64,000 nucleotides of DNA from Thozetella sp. PMI_491. Taxonomy: Eukaryota; Ascomycota; Sordariomycetes; Chaetosphaeriales; Chaetosphaeriaceae. Where the stretch lies: positions 876,594 to 940,593 of the forward strand of contig MU270021.1 of assembly GCA_021432635.1 (NCBI GenBank). Direction: 5' to 3'. Below are positions 46,501 through 58,298 of this stretch, piece by piece (the first letter of the stretch is position 1; the number at the start of each line of letters is the position of its first letter). The notes under the pieces are model-generated. The model saw only the letters and a list, made by a program, of their open reading frames with translations. It searched no databases and was not told where the DNA came from. The translations under genes and the position numbers were made by a program.

Positions 46501-46995
46501 ACCTGCTATTATAGTCGCAAGAGGGGTAATTTTGGGAAGCCTTACAGCTTCTATAACTGGGGGCTTCCAAAGCCCTGCGATGAGGTAGTTAGCTTGATCG
46601 CCCATAGCACCCAAATAATACATCTAGTATAGATTGCGGAAGATTAATAGTTTTCTTTATTACACGCGTGCTAATAAACAGACCAATAGCTAGAAATAGC
46701 TAGAGGGAGCTCAGAGCGTCTCCATGGTGGTCTAAGATGGATGCATATGAACTGGCCCAGCCGTATCGACCTAGTTGGCTTTTCTTCCCGAAACGTCCCC
46801 CGATTCAACGCCACCATAATAACTTCCTACATCCAACACTGATTAACGGCTTGTTTGTCGGCGACTAGAGGTCGCCGGAGCCTGGTTCACCGGTTGCGAG
46901 TCATCGCAAATCTTGCTGAACCAAAGTACGCGTAGTCAAGGGCGGCACATCTAGGCCTGACGCCCGGTGCGGCTTTGGTGGGCTGAAACCCGGCT
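43507..46995. other. 3.5-kb gene-free region with AT-rich parts
   Basis: No gene supportable on either strand. Composition is more AT-rich than around the genes, with poly(T)/pyrimidine tracts at 45420-45540 and many TA steps, as in old RIP-altered repeats. I find no inverted or direct terminal repeats and no recognisable transposase or polymerase piece, so no family can be named. Confidence 0.45.
45547..45579. repeat. Short tandem repeat CTCGAACT
   Basis: Four near-perfect copies of the octamer ctcgaact, next to long T/C tracts. It is an ordinary microsatellite and not the fungal telomere unit TTAGGG. Confidence 0.8.
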
Positions 46996-49453
46996 TTAAT
47001 GCTGCTCGCGGCAGGCTACGCAGAGCCACTTCTGACCGCGCTCGACCTTCTCTCCGACGCAGCTCTTGTGGTAGAGCCGATGCGCGCATATCTAGGGGGC
47101 CTTGTCAGCTTTGAAACAGAACCTCACCAAGCCTTTGCGTTTTCATAGGTCAGTCACGCAAGAAAATGCTTACCTTGTTTGCGCACACCAGCATCGCGGG
47201 CATGGGCACCATCTCCTTGCACACGGTGCATCGGTCCGGGCCCCTGGGCGGCGTTTTCGATCCTTCCGCCTGTGCCGGCACCTCTTGGGTGCTGGGCTTC
47301 GCCCTCGCCTCGCTAATGGTTACGTGTGCATCATGGTAGGTAGCCTCTGTGATGGCATTTCTTGCCAAGAGCATTGCAGCATGTTTGCCAAACTCTACTG
47401 CCCGGTGAGGCTCTGCGATGATCCAAGAGGCCTTATTCCGCACAAAGGCAAGGAACGCGCGAGGGAGGTACTTGTCCGTTGTCAAGTGCTTCTGAAGTAT
47501 GTATGCGTCCCACTCGCGCATGTACTCCTTCTCGCCAGGCTCGACGTCGAGGAAGTCCATGAGCGTGTCGCGGTGCTTCTGAATGATCCAAGAGTCGTCC
47601 GCCACTAGGGGGCGGTATTCGGAGCCCGGCTCAAGCCGGACTTTACTGACAGGGTCAAAGAGGGGATGCTTTATGCTTGGCACCACAACCTTCTTAGGGG
47701 TCATTCTCTTTTGAGACGCCCGCTTCGGTATTGTGAGTAGAGAAGATACGGGATGGGCATGGGCGAAACTTACCCGAGGTACTGCCACCGGCCGCGGTAC
47801 GGCAACAGGCGGCCGCTCCTTGCCCGGGGCTCGCAGCTGGACAAACTCGACATCCTCGCCGTTGTCGGGGCCGAGGCGCGAAGTAATCCATGAGTCATCT
47901 CCCTCGACAAATCTTTCAAAGTCAAAGGGTTTGGTGGGCAGTCCGAGCGAGTACACTTGCGGCCGGAGGGGTGCACCCGGGTTCTCAGGATTATGGGAGA
48001 CGCTAATTTGGAGATTCCCCTTCCGCCCCTCATCAAAGTCGAAGAGATATTTTGGGTGGTTGTCAAGGTGCGCTCGCAACTGCGTGACTGAGTGGTTGAC
48101 AGCCCCGCAAAGCACACACCTGAAATCGTCTCCTTGGATCTGCTCCATCGGGAGGATGTACGTGATCGCGTGGTCGCTTTCTAGACTACTTGCACCTTGC
48201 AAGTTCTTACGGCGCTTTCTGGGCTCCTTGCCAACCGCCGTGTTCCACATCTGACGAACGTTGTAGTTAATCTCGGTCCTAGTTCTCCGGGACCTATTTG
48301 GCGTAAGCTCCTCGTCTTCCTCTGGGGGACTTGCAGGAATCCCGTTCAGATAATGTCCGTTAATATGGCCGTTGACATGGACCGGGCTGTGGATACCGTT
48401 CACATAGCCATTCGCGCGCCCGTTAGGAGTGTGATGCACGGCGCCATTGACCATTCCGTCGGCATGGCCGTCAGACTCCGGCGGTGACTGTTGCAGATGC
48501 TCGTTTGTGCCTACTACTGTGATCGAGGGCTTGGTTTCGCCCTTGTCCTGCCTGCCTGCCCCGTTTGTCGAGATTCGGCTGCACCAGCGAGCATCCATGT
48601 CGAGGACGAAATCAGTCGTGGATTCTATTTGGTGTTGTTTCCTTAGCTTCAGGCGGGCGGGCTTCCGGCTCTGGCTCTGGTGGTACAGGTCAGGGATAGT
48701 GGCCACGAGCACCCAAGTTTTTGGGTTTTGATCCAGAGTGGTGCCGAAGAAGTCGTCGCTCTGGCGCCGCACCATGTCGACAGGAGGCCATTTGTCGTCT
48801 GCGGGCCGGAACTCGATGCGGAGGGCATATGCGTCTGCCAGAGCGAATCCCTGCCCGTCGTCGCGCGGGATGCAGAGTTTCTCCTTCGGGACATAGAAGG
48901 GTTCTAAGTTGAAGCGAGCCTCAGGCCACGAGCTTACCGGGCTCTTGAAGGTCATAAAGGTGCAGATCTGGCTGTCCAAGAAGACGGGGACCTGCTCGCC
49001 ATTCTCGTATGTCGAGATAGTGATGACACAGCGGGCCTTCGCAGTGGAAACATTGACAGTCAGTGGATTGGTTCCACTAAATACGCCGTTAAACTTAAGT
49101 CGGGGGCCTTCCTTGTGGTTGATCTTGATGACATCGATCTGAAGGGCGTGGGCTTCGATCGAATCGTCTAATTCTGGGAAGACATCCTTTGGGTGATGCT
49201 TGAGTGGACGCACAGATCCTTGCTGCTCCTTGGGCAAAGGCTTGTAGAGGGGGAACCCGATCGGGTCATCCTGGATGCGGCGGCGCTTCAGCGGCCGGTA
49301 GCCATCGTCATCAATGCCATGGTACTTGTCCCCTGGCTGGTGAGACGGCGACGACAGCTTGGAACCCATCTGAGATAGGTAATCGGTGGCCGTTCTCCAG
49401 TTTCGGAACAGAAAGGGGTTCCTGTGGTGAATTCTGCCTTCTATATTTGACAT
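46996..49453 (-). CDS. suz12: Polycomb Suz12 homologue (PRC2 subunit) with C-terminal PHD-type finger
   Basis: Exons complement(49453-47174) and complement(47091-46996), joined across an 82-nt intron (GTAAGC donor, CTAG acceptor), give 791 residues. A C2H2 finger at Cys446/Cys449/His462/His466 is followed, at about 592-690, by a VEFS box (KHPLFDPVSKVRLEP ... FLDVEPGEKEYMREWDAYIL ... FVRNKASWI). This pair defines Suz12/EMF2/VRN2 proteins, which stabilise the H3K27 methyltransferase of PRC2. The C-terminus carries Cys742-x2-Cys745-x11-Cys757-x4-Cys762-x5-His768-x2-Cys771-x12-Cys784-x2-Cys787, a full PHD-type C4HC3 pattern, split by the intron. The large exon may hide another intron: GTAAGT at 47773 to AG at 47723 is 51 nt, in frame and stopless; splicing it would give 774 residues. 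Met-Gly at about residue 29 is an alternative start. Confidence 0.9.
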
Positions 49454-52400
49454 AGTTGGAGGGCGACATGAGATCCCGGAAGCCTAAATGAGTGGATACG
49501 ATCAGCCTCGAAGCCGTCGCGTGAGGCTGCTGCGCTGCTTCTGGCAGAGATGACACAGTTTTCTTGGTCCGGTAAGCAGGGCAGTGGCAGCTGCATGATG
49601 CAGCCAGCCGGTTTGTGAGGGCAGCTCCGCCTGTTGTCGGGTCAGCTCAGTGGGCTCTCGGACAGGGCTAGATAGAGCAGGGAAAAAAAGAAGCGCAGAG
49701 GATGGGATGTGGTGAGTGGATGAGAGGGTGTGAAGCCTCACTATGACGGCCCGAAAAGGGGGCGCGACGTGAGGTGTGTGAATTGATGGGTCATGTGTTG
49801 TTGATGGACGGGGATGAGAGGTCTGAGACGTGGCGAAGAAATTTGACATGAGATGAAGGGAGAGAGCCCCGAGGCTGCACACGACGACAGACGGGCGCTA
49901 GGTCCACGGCGTGTCGAGCATGCCTCTGGGCGACGTGATGACGACTCGCGACAAGTGTGTATGAGATGCGCACCACTGGGCCGACGGCAAGGATGAAAAT
50001 TGAGATGAATGACTGACTGCTTTCACGGCCTCGGGAAACGTGAGCTCAGAAATGCCCAACACGGATTCAAGGGAATGGGGGGAACAGCTGTGTAAACATA
50101 ACCAATGCAGGAAGAAAGGGATACACAAAGTGGCGGGGACAGTATCAACAATGCAGTATAAGGGGGTACGATGAAAGTAGCGCGGAAGGAGAGGAAAAGA
50201 CGCGTACCGAATGCAGGAGATGGCGAGAGCGAATCTATCGCGATCCCCCCGGTCACTCTGCAATGCACCGCGCTAGCAGTCTAGCCCAGAAGGCCTGTCC
50301 CGACTGGCCCGCCGACGCCTCACTGGCTCCGCAAGTCTCCCTAAAGAGGATTAGCGGGCGCGGTCGCGGTAGGGCGGTACAGAAACATGTGCTGCGGCTC
50401 CTACCCAAACCTGTCGTACAGCACTAGCGAGAGACACCACTATTATGCCTCTGGACGGGGAAGGTACGGCCGGCACCACCACCAACAGCAAAAGGGAAAG
50501 AAGACCCGGTTCCCCAAGGGCATTGGCTAACCTGAAGAGCCAGAGTGTACACAATCAGCCTCGTGATGATCGCCCCGTTCGCCTGTGAGCGCTCCACCAC
50601 CTCGGCTGGCGACGAACGCGCGACGCTTTGATTCTCGTTCCACGGGCTGAGCTGTTGACGCCTTGTCGCGTGTCGGCCGGCGCCGGGTCCCTCTCCCTGC
50701 TGCTGATAAAATGAAGACGCGCGAATGCAAGCCGACCTTGCCGAGATGCAGTCACCAGCAGAGTGCGATGCGAAGGACGATAGACCAGTCGCAAACCTAC
50801 AGCCGCCGATGGGCGGAAAATCAAGTAGAATCGCGAGTGGTGTTTTTTTTATTTGTCGGGGCTGAGGTTTGGGGGACGATAGGAGGTGCACCCATAAGTT
50901 TTATAATTTGGCCAAACGAGCTCCACACACCACTCACGGGGGAGGCAAGGGCAGTCGAGGTCCCGAACGACCGACTCGCTCCGGCCGAACAGACCCGGCC
51001 GCGGGAGTTGCAACGATGAGCCAACCAACTTTTGCTGCACTGCTCACCAACACGCTCAACTCGGTGTTGTCCTGTTTTTACCCTTTTGGAAGGAGAGAAC
51101 GAACGTGTGTTCCACTCCCGTGCGTAAGCCTAGGCGCGTCTAACAAAGGCAACATGTGCCCAGGCTTCGTAGGGCTCACTGGTCGTCGTAAAAACAATTG
51201 ATTCGGCCACGGCGCACACTTTCAAGGACAACTTTCTTGGTCAGATAGGCGGGAGGTAGGTTTCCAACCTCTCCAAAGCGCATGAAAAGGCTACCTCGTG
51301 GTGTGGCAGGCTTCGCCACTTCCATGTCGGGCAATGTCGGCTGCCCCTCCGTGTAAGAGATGGCCTCAACCGCATAGCAGTTGCGGCAGGACGAGTCCTA
51401 TGGCAAAGGAGGATTCAACCCGGGCCGCTAAGTCTCATCAATCAGCTCCCCTTTTTCTTTATCCTCCTTCCAGCGCGTCTTGTTCTGGAACTCTGAGCTG
51501 TGGCAGGGTTCGCATCCATCCTGTCTTGGGTCGTGTGCCACGACCAGGGGGACTGGGCAGCATTAAAGTGCGAGACCCCGGCAGGCCGAATTTTCCAGAT
51601 CGCTCGAGTGTTCTACCTATAGACGCTACAGGGCAGGTCGTTAGGCCTTGTTTTTGTATATTTTCGGGAAAGCAGTCGTGTATCAATATTTGCTGCAGAC
51701 ACTACCGACTGGTTCTTTGCATGCGGAGATCAAACCTAGTTTTGGTGGCAGCGGGCACCTGCCCAACATCGGAGCTACATCTCCGAGCAAGGCTCGAGCC
51801 CGAGACGCCGTCCTCTGTACTGTAGAGTCTCCTATGGTGTAGAGGATTTGGACGAGCCACATATATAGTGACATGTCATGATTGATATCTACTTCATGCG
51901 GCAGCTCTCCCCGCCCACCGTCGTGTAACCCCTTGCAAGCTACAAGATAGGCGCTGGCGGGGAAGCCAACAAATTACCTTAGATGTCAAAGGGAAAGGCA
52001 ACATGCATCTCTATTCGCCAGCGCCCGACTTCTACACGATAATCATGCAATTCTCTCGGTTTCGTTCAATATTTAGGACAAGAGAATAGTCTATCTCTTA
52101 ATTTCTGTATCACTCTTTCCCGTATCTCGGGCCCTACAGTTGAGTGTACCGGAGCACGCATGGCGATATTGCATTCCGAGAGACCAACTTCAGCTTGCTT
52201 ATGCTATTAGCTACGTGGAAAATAGAGTTGACCGCTCGGGTTTTCATGGCCCCGAAGGACGCTGGCGTCTTGTTCCCTGAAGCCAGAGCTCAAGGGACAG
52301 ACACTATATCAGCCCGAGGTTTCGCTCCCAGAACCGGCTTACCTGGCAAGGTTTGAATTCCCTTTAACTACCTACGCCTGAGAAAAGTTGTGTTTTACTT

Positions 52401-54015
52401 GTGAATTTGTCATGAGGATGCTGATAGATAGGTGAATTAATGTTACGGTCGCATCCTGGACATTCATCGTACCTATGGAAACGATGTGAGCCAGAGCAAG
52501 TTGCACGGCAGTGGTGACAGCAAGCCACTACTAGCAAGGAGTTGTATATGGCCGAGGTCGCAGATGGCATGAATGTTATTTCCTTGAGAATATAGCTTAT
52601 CGCTCTAAACCATTATGCTGTGCCTACTTCGCTCAAAGCTCCATACTTACCGTTGCTTCTTTCCACAGATGGGCCACAAGATGAGTCAGGACAGGGCAAG
52701 TTATTGACTAGTGAGCGAGGATCGTACAAGTATCTTGCGTATTGGCCAAATTTAAAGCATGAGTGGTTGCCTGGCCTATTAAACGGCTGCAGTAAGCTAT
52801 GTGGTGTTACCGATTCCCAATGCACCGGCATGCTTCGGCGATCTGCAGATTTGTAGGCAGCAGCTCTGGCACGCCTCTTCCCTGCAAGGTAGTGCAGTAA
52901 GAGCCAGGAGAGGAGCACCACCTAAGCTAACAAAAGTCTACCCCTCCCCCCTTGGCTTTCCTACGCGCCTCAGAGGTGCAGACCGTTATAAGTACGTGGG
53001 CATACCCGTGTCGTAACATCTGGATAGTGGGAGGGATAACAGCAGGGTTAGAATATGTAAATTTTCTGACAGCGTTAATTCGTATCGGCTCACTAGAAGA
53101 GTCACGCTCTGGCATGTCGCTGTTGCTGTGATGTATTGGGATTACAAGTACAAAGCTCTTGGCCTTGTGCTCGACAGGGCTGGCCCTGTTGTGGCCCCTA
53201 TTCGGCACTCTCCAGCTGCGAATCGCATCAGTACTATGTCAGGAACCTAGATCAATAAATAGTCTTTACCGAAACCCTTGAACGTGCTTTAATGCGCCAT
53301 CCAAGCTGCACAGAGTGGTCGCCCCGAGACTTCCGGTGAATGGCAACAGCAGTCGTCATGTATCTCGATGGAGAGCTGCTAAAACTGCCTAGAAGAAGGA
53401 GCACCCGAGGAGTGCATCGTGGGGTTATGGAGTGCTTCCATATCTAGATAAGAAGCACCCTAATTTTTAGCACATTGCGGGAACTTCAATAGATCATTGA
53501 TGCAAGAAAGGGACTGGAAACCATGGAAGCTCTGCAACAAGACCATGGCTAACTCTTGTGGCTGGCTAGCTGTACAGACGTGTGCAACATATTTGACCTG
53601 CCAAGCAATCAGCTATCGTCTCAAAGAGGAGACCGCTAAACACTTATATTGCTGTTAGACTAGTATTTAAATCTTTGTGTTCCACCCTCGGTGGCCGTGA
53701 CAGACAGTACGGGTACAATGATACGTTGCTCTCTCGACATAGGTACCGTGGCAGCCAAACTGTGGTATTTCCGCCATGTCAAATGCCAATTAATATCAGG
53801 TCTTGACACATTTTATTCTCTCTTGCTCCATGGAACTGCCTTGGTAATCCTTACAATCGGCCGGAGTACTGTACATACTGCTTCCGCGCCCATGACACGG
53901 TACGAGCCATGTCCCCATAACGCCATATGCCATTCCATCTGACGCGAGCTCCTTAGATCCCTTCCCTCGAGCTAATGCGGTCTGAATTATTCCTAGTTAC
54001 ATCGGACAGGCTACC
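49454..54015. other. 4.6-kb intergenic region, no gene seen
   Basis: 49454-50300 is likely the promoter and leader of the Suz12 gene (read on the minus strand). From about 51200 to 54000 the sequence is more AT-rich, with many TA steps and only short frames. I recognise no transposon ends or enzyme pieces. There is no convincing tRNA; a palindrome ggctcgagcc near 51795 drew attention but no cloverleaf fits. Confidence 0.45.
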
Positions 54016-55902
54016 TCACCACCTGCTCTTCCTGTCCCCTCGTCTTTCCTCGTCCCTCTTCTGTCGCTTTCGGCTCTCCTGCGCGATCATATCGCTCAGG
54101 TCGTCGTCGTAGCTTGCCTTGTTCCACTGTGCGCCCACACCCTCCTCGCGCCGGCTCGCCTCGTACTGGCGCCGCACGTCATCTTTATTGATGCCATTGC
54201 CGCTCACCAACGCATCGGGGTCAAGGGCCACGTCCACATCACCAGGCTTCTTGCGCTTGCGGTTGCTCTCATCCTCCGTGCCCAACGCCGGACCGTGTGG
54301 CTGCTTGGACAGGTCGTACGTCTTGTCACTGCCGAAGAAGCCCTCGGCACGTGTCTGACGCTCGGGAATGACTTGGTAGGCGCTGCGCGGCGGGCCGTAG
54401 CTGCTCTCCTCGGTTTCATACCCACGGCGTGTCTTGCGCAAGTCGAACTCGCCAGCTATGCTCGTCTCGACTCCGGCAGGAGCATCGGGATGAACTGTGC
54501 TAGCATAGCCGCTGGGTGTCTCCAGACCGCTCGGCGTCTGTAGGCCACCGGGGACGTCGCCATCCTCCTCATCCTCGTCCTCGTCATCCTCCTCCTCAGA
54601 CTCCTCCTCTTCCGACTCCTCGGCGGGTGGCTGGAGCTCGCCCCACAGGGTGCGCTCAACTGGCTCGCCGAAGGTTTGGGTGGTCTGGGCTTGCTGCTGG
54701 GAGGGCCCGTTAGGCTGGCCGGCCATGATGCCGAAGATGTCACCTCCATAGAGCGGTCGGTTGTACTCATCAAGCGGGGGCTTTCCCCACTGGCCGGGCT
54801 GGAAGCCCCACGATGCACCCGCCGGCGGAGGCGCGTTGAGGCCCGGGATTTTGAGGCTTGAGTAGGATGGCGGCGGCCCGATGCGCTGTTGTTGCAACAA
54901 CCACGGGGGAGGGAAACCCGGTTGCATGCCCAGGGCCTCTCGTAGGGCGTCCGAGACCTCACCCGGCTTGAAGACCTTGTAGTCTGCCTCCCACTCTTTG
55001 CCCTCGTAGTACACATCGCCGAACCGCGTGAGGTCTGGCTTCTCCTGGAACCGGAAGAACGCGTCATAGAGCTTTTGATAGTCGATGTCCAGCTTGCCCA
55101 TCTTGGGTTGCACTCGCTCCCTCTGCTTCTGCTTGAGGGATTGCTCAGCCTGCTTCTCTAGCACCGCATCGCGCATCTCCGTGATCCCCGTCTCCGCAAT
55201 GAACTTGGGAAGCTTGAACGGGGGCTTCTCGATACCGCGTTTGCTCGACAGATACTCTCGCTTCAGCTGCCAGTGGCTCGGAACCGGAACGATATTCCGC
55301 TGGGCTTTGATTTGCACCAATAGCCGGGGGTCGGACGAGGTCACATCCTGCCATTCAACGACTTCAGGATTTGAGACCAAGGCCTTGAGCTCGGCAATCG
55401 ACAGCTTGTTCAGCTTCTTCCGTTTCTTCTTGGAGAGCTTCGTCTGGCCGGCTTCCTCATCCTCACTTGGAATATCGTCATCCTCATAGAAGATCTCGCC
55501 CTTGTTGCCCGCGTTCGCCTCCCGTGCGACCTCGTTGTCCTCGATGCTCATGCCGAATTTCTCGAAGATGTCCTTGTACATGGAGAATGTCGGATCTTCG
55601 CCATCAAGTTCCGCATCGCCGTCGACCGGTCCATCGGCTTCGACCTTGTCTTTGACATCCGGGTCCTTCTTGACTTCTAGCGCATCGGCATCGGTTGGCG
55701 CGTCGTTCGCTGCATCTGTCGTGGGGGGCGCATCCTCGTCGTCCTCGTCAGGCTTCGTGACAGTCTGCCCCACGCAAGTTAGCAAATAAAAGCATAGGTG
55801 GACTGGTCGAGAGAAAGCAAGACACACCTCTGTCTTGGCCTTCTTTTGCTCCTTCTTCTTGGCCCGGCGCATCTGATTCTTCGTCATCTTTTGCGCCGCC
55901 AT
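54016..55902 (-). CDS. CUS1: Splicing factor 3B subunit 2 (SF3b145/Cus1)
   Basis: Exons complement(55902-55828) and complement(55764-54016) give 607 residues, starting MAAQKMTKNQMRRAKKK. The 63-nt intron has a GTGTGT donor, GCTAAC branch and GGCAG acceptor, is a multiple of three and lacks stops, so the unspliced frame is open through it. SF3B2 is a U2 snRNP SF3b subunit that contacts pre-mRNA near the branch point and binds SF3B4/Hsh49. The DUF382 block lies around VSNPEVVEWQDVTSSDP and LLVQIKAQRNIVPVPSHW, and the Pro-rich PSP domain around ALREALGMQPGFPPPWL, PPPSYSSLKIPGLNAPPP and WGKPPLDEYNRPLYGGD. A glutamate/aspartate run follows, and the protein ends in basic Arg/Lys-rich sequence. The frame is open upstream to 56070 but without an ATG, so the start at 55902 is firm. 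It is divergent from the Sly41-like gene. Confidence 0.93.
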   Translation of the reverse strand: MAAQKMTKNQMRRAKKKEQKKAKTEVCLAFSRPVHLCFYLLTCVGQTVTKPDEDDEDAPPTTDAANDAPTDADALEVKKDPDVKDKVEADGPVDGDAELDGEDPTFSMYKDIFEKFGMSIEDNEVAREANAGNKGEIFYEDDDIPSEDEEAGQTKLSKKKRKKLNKLSIAELKALVSNPEVVEWQDVTSSDPRLLVQIKAQRNIVPVPSHWQLKREYLSSKRGIEKPPFKLPKFIAETGITEMRDAVLEKQAEQSLKQKQRERVQPKMGKLDIDYQKLYDAFFRFQEKPDLTRFGDVYYEGKEWEADYKVFKPGEVSDALREALGMQPGFPPPWLLQQQRIGPPPSYSSLKIPGLNAPPPAGASWGFQPGQWGKPPLDEYNRPLYGGDIFGIMAGQPNGPSQQQAQTTQTFGEPVERTLWGELQPPAEESEEEESEEEDDEDEDEEDGDVPGGLQTPSGLETPSGYASTVHPDAPAGVETSIAGEFDLRKTRRGYETEESSYGPPRSAYQVIPERQTRAEGFFGSDKTYDLSKQPHGPALGTEDESNRKRKKPGDVDVALDPDALVSGNGINKDDVRRQYEASRREEGVGAQWNKASYDDDLSDMIAQESRKRQKRDEERRGDRKSRW

Positions 55903-56547
55903 CTTGAGTTCTGGGAGCGAGGATCGCTCCTGCGAACGCTCTCGGGTTGACGAATAAAATCTCCAGTTCCGAAAGTTCCTCGTCAGAAGCTTCGTCGATG
56001 CGTGCAGATTTGTTTTGAGCCACGCGGTCCTCCCAGCTTGACGAGATGCGGCAACACCTGTCGGCAACAAGCTTCGCGACGTCCACAGTTGGAAAAAAAG
56101 TCTAGGTCCAGACAGGTGCTGTGGCTGGTACTTCTTGGCGTCCTTATCACTGTAGGTGTGGAGCAGATCCCTGTTGGCCAGAACGGATGTTCGGCCCCTG
56201 GCTGTGGCGTCAAATGGTGGAGTATGTGGCGGTGCTGCATATCGGCATTCTCGTCATGAGAGGAGAGGAAGGCTTGCGTCGTCGCAGACCCCATTAATTT
56301 TCAAAGGGAACGGCCTGCGACGCACCTCACGCTTCCTTGGCGACCAGCACAACCACAAAGCCTGGCTCCTTCCCGCTGCCAACAGAGATATCACCACCGA
56401 CCAGATGAGATCCCTCTCCTGATTCAATTCCGCTGCTCTCAGTCTCGCGGGGCAATGGTCCGATAAAGACAAGCATCGCGTCTCGACACCTCGCCCGTAT
56501 TCCCCAACCCATCCGCTCGTTATCCACCCCTCCAGTTCCCTGTCGCG
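55903..56547. promoter_or_regulatory. Divergent promoter region between the SF3B2 and Sly41-like genes
   Basis: The 645 bp between two start codons that point away from each other must hold both promoters and both leaders. No TATA box is evident. Both sides end in C/T-rich sequence on their own coding strands. Confidence 0.6.
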
Positions 56548-58298
56548 ATGCCCCATTCGACATCGTCCGGCTCAGCGCGAGCTACCTCGCTCAACCGGCA
56601 CTCTAGTCTTAAGCAGCACAGTGATGCCAACGGCGACCTGAACGACGCTACCGAGAAGTTCCCCGACTTTGATGCCTCGAACGGGTTGGCCAACGGCCGC
56701 CATTCCAGTTCGTACGATAGGAAGCACCGCGCCAGCGCGAGCGTCCAAGTCGCCGGCGAACGCTGGCAGCCGCGGAGGGACAGCCGCGTGCGATGGGCGC
56801 CGGCAGAACCGCCGTCCTCAAGCGCAGGCTTCGGGAGGCAGAGGGGCTTGAGCAGTGCCATCCGTCACATGAGGTCAGGCAGCGTGAGCCAGAACGCCCA
56901 GGAGATTGCCGGGGCGCTTCGTGCTCCCGTCTCGTATCGGCTGATTGTAGGTCGCCCCAAATCGTTCTATACCGCCGCTTTGAAGACGAAGGTGTTAATG
57001 ATTTCGACTTGTAGTTCCTCTGCGTGCTGTGGTACTGGTCATCGGCGCTGACCAACACGTCGTCGAAATCGATCCTGACTGCCTTCGACAAGCCCGCAAC
57101 CCTGACGCTGGTCCAGTTCGCGTTCGTCTCGGGCTACTGCATGTTATTCTCGTGGCTAGGCTCTAGGTTCGCCCAGCTGCGAAACACCGTCCCAGTCCTC
57201 CGGCATCCCATTCGGTATCCCTCACGTGAAGTAATCCGGACGACCCTCCCCCTTGCCGCCTTCCAAATCGGTGGACATCTGCTGAGCTCGACTGCCACTT
57301 CGATGATACCTGTATCCCTCGTGCACACTATAAAAGGGCTCTCGCCGCTCTTCACCGTGCTGGCGTATCGATTCATCTTCGACATTCGATATCCCCGCGC
57401 AACATACTTGTCGCTCATCCCTCTGACGCTTGGCGTAATGCTTGCTTGCTCAGGCAAGCATGGTTTTGGGGGCGAGTTCTTCGGTATCCTTTATGCTCTT
57501 CTGGCTACCCTCATTTTCGTTACGCAGAATATCTTCTCCAAGCGACTTTTCAACGAAGCTTCGCGGGCGGAAGAAATAGGAGCACAGTCCCGGAAGTTGG
57601 ATAAGCTCAACCTGCTCTGTTACTCTTCCGGCATGGCCTTCATCGTCACGCTGCCGATCTGGCTCTGGAGCGAGGGGATTGGAATCCTGGGCGACTTCTT
57701 GTGGGACGGCTCTGTGGACCTCACAAAGTCCCCGAACTCGTTTGACCATGGGCGGCTCACAGTCGAGTTCATCTTCAACGGCACGTTCCATTTTGGACAG
57801 AACATGCTAGCTTTTATCTTGCTCTCCATGGTCTCGCCCGTTACGTACTCGGTGGCTAGCCTCATCAAGCGCGTCTTCGTCATTGTCATCGCCATCATTT
57901 GGTTCCAGAGTCCCACGACGAGGGTGCAGGCTGTTGGCATCGCGCTCACCTTCTTGGGCCTCTACTTGTACGACAGAAGCAGCGAGAAGAACAAGGCGGA
58001 CCAGCGGGCCCGTACGATGACAGAGAGCAAGCTCGGTCAGCCCCTTCTGCCTTTGAACACGGCCCCTGCGGCCGTGAACCAGAACGGCCAGGTTTTCGAA
58101 AGCCCCGCACCCATTTCGCAGCCTGCACACCCATATACAAACGGCTACGCGCTGCCGAACGGAGATGGCAATAAGAAGTCAGATGATTCCGCGCGCGGGC
58201 GAGCTCGGGGTAACAGCAATGCTGTATGGCTCGCCCCAGGTACGAAGCAGGAAGACACATGGCGCGTGGGAGACAAGCCGGTGCCATCGGCAGCCTAA
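56548..58298 (+). CDS. Triose-phosphate-transporter family membrane protein, Sly41-like
   Basis: Exons 56548-56946 and 57015-58298, joined across a 68-nt intron (GTAGGT donor, TAG acceptor) in phase 0, give 560 residues. After a 130-residue Ser/Arg-rich cytosolic tail, the region from about residue 130 to 430 is a hydrophobic TPT/DUF250 transporter domain. Its typical blocks are WYWSSALTNTSSKSIL, FPLTLT-like TLTLVQFAFVSGYC, VSLVHTIKGLSPLFTVLAY, LSLIPLTLGVMLAC, FVTQNIFSKRLFNE and SPVTYSVASLIKRVFVIV. The family exchanges phosphorylated sugars or nucleotide sugars across organelle membranes. Yeast Sly41 is an ER/Golgi member and suppresses loss of Ypt1. The C-terminal tail is polar. The KRLFNE and SLIKR motifs favour Sly41 over nucleotide-sugar transporters, but the substrate cannot be read from sequence. 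Confidence 0.9.

Noticed and set aside
43507-46995. AT-rich stretch as a named retroelement or transposon
   Set aside because: No terminal repeats, no recognisable enzyme pieces and no target duplication could be found by reading.
51740-51850. Possible tRNA around the palindrome ggctcgagcc
   Set aside because: The palindrome would replace rather than close a T arm; no cloverleaf fits on either strand.
55903-56070. 56-codon N-terminal extension of SF3B2
   Set aside because: The frame is open but has no ATG; translation would need a TTG start. The normal ATG with the expected SF3B2 N-terminus is at 55902.
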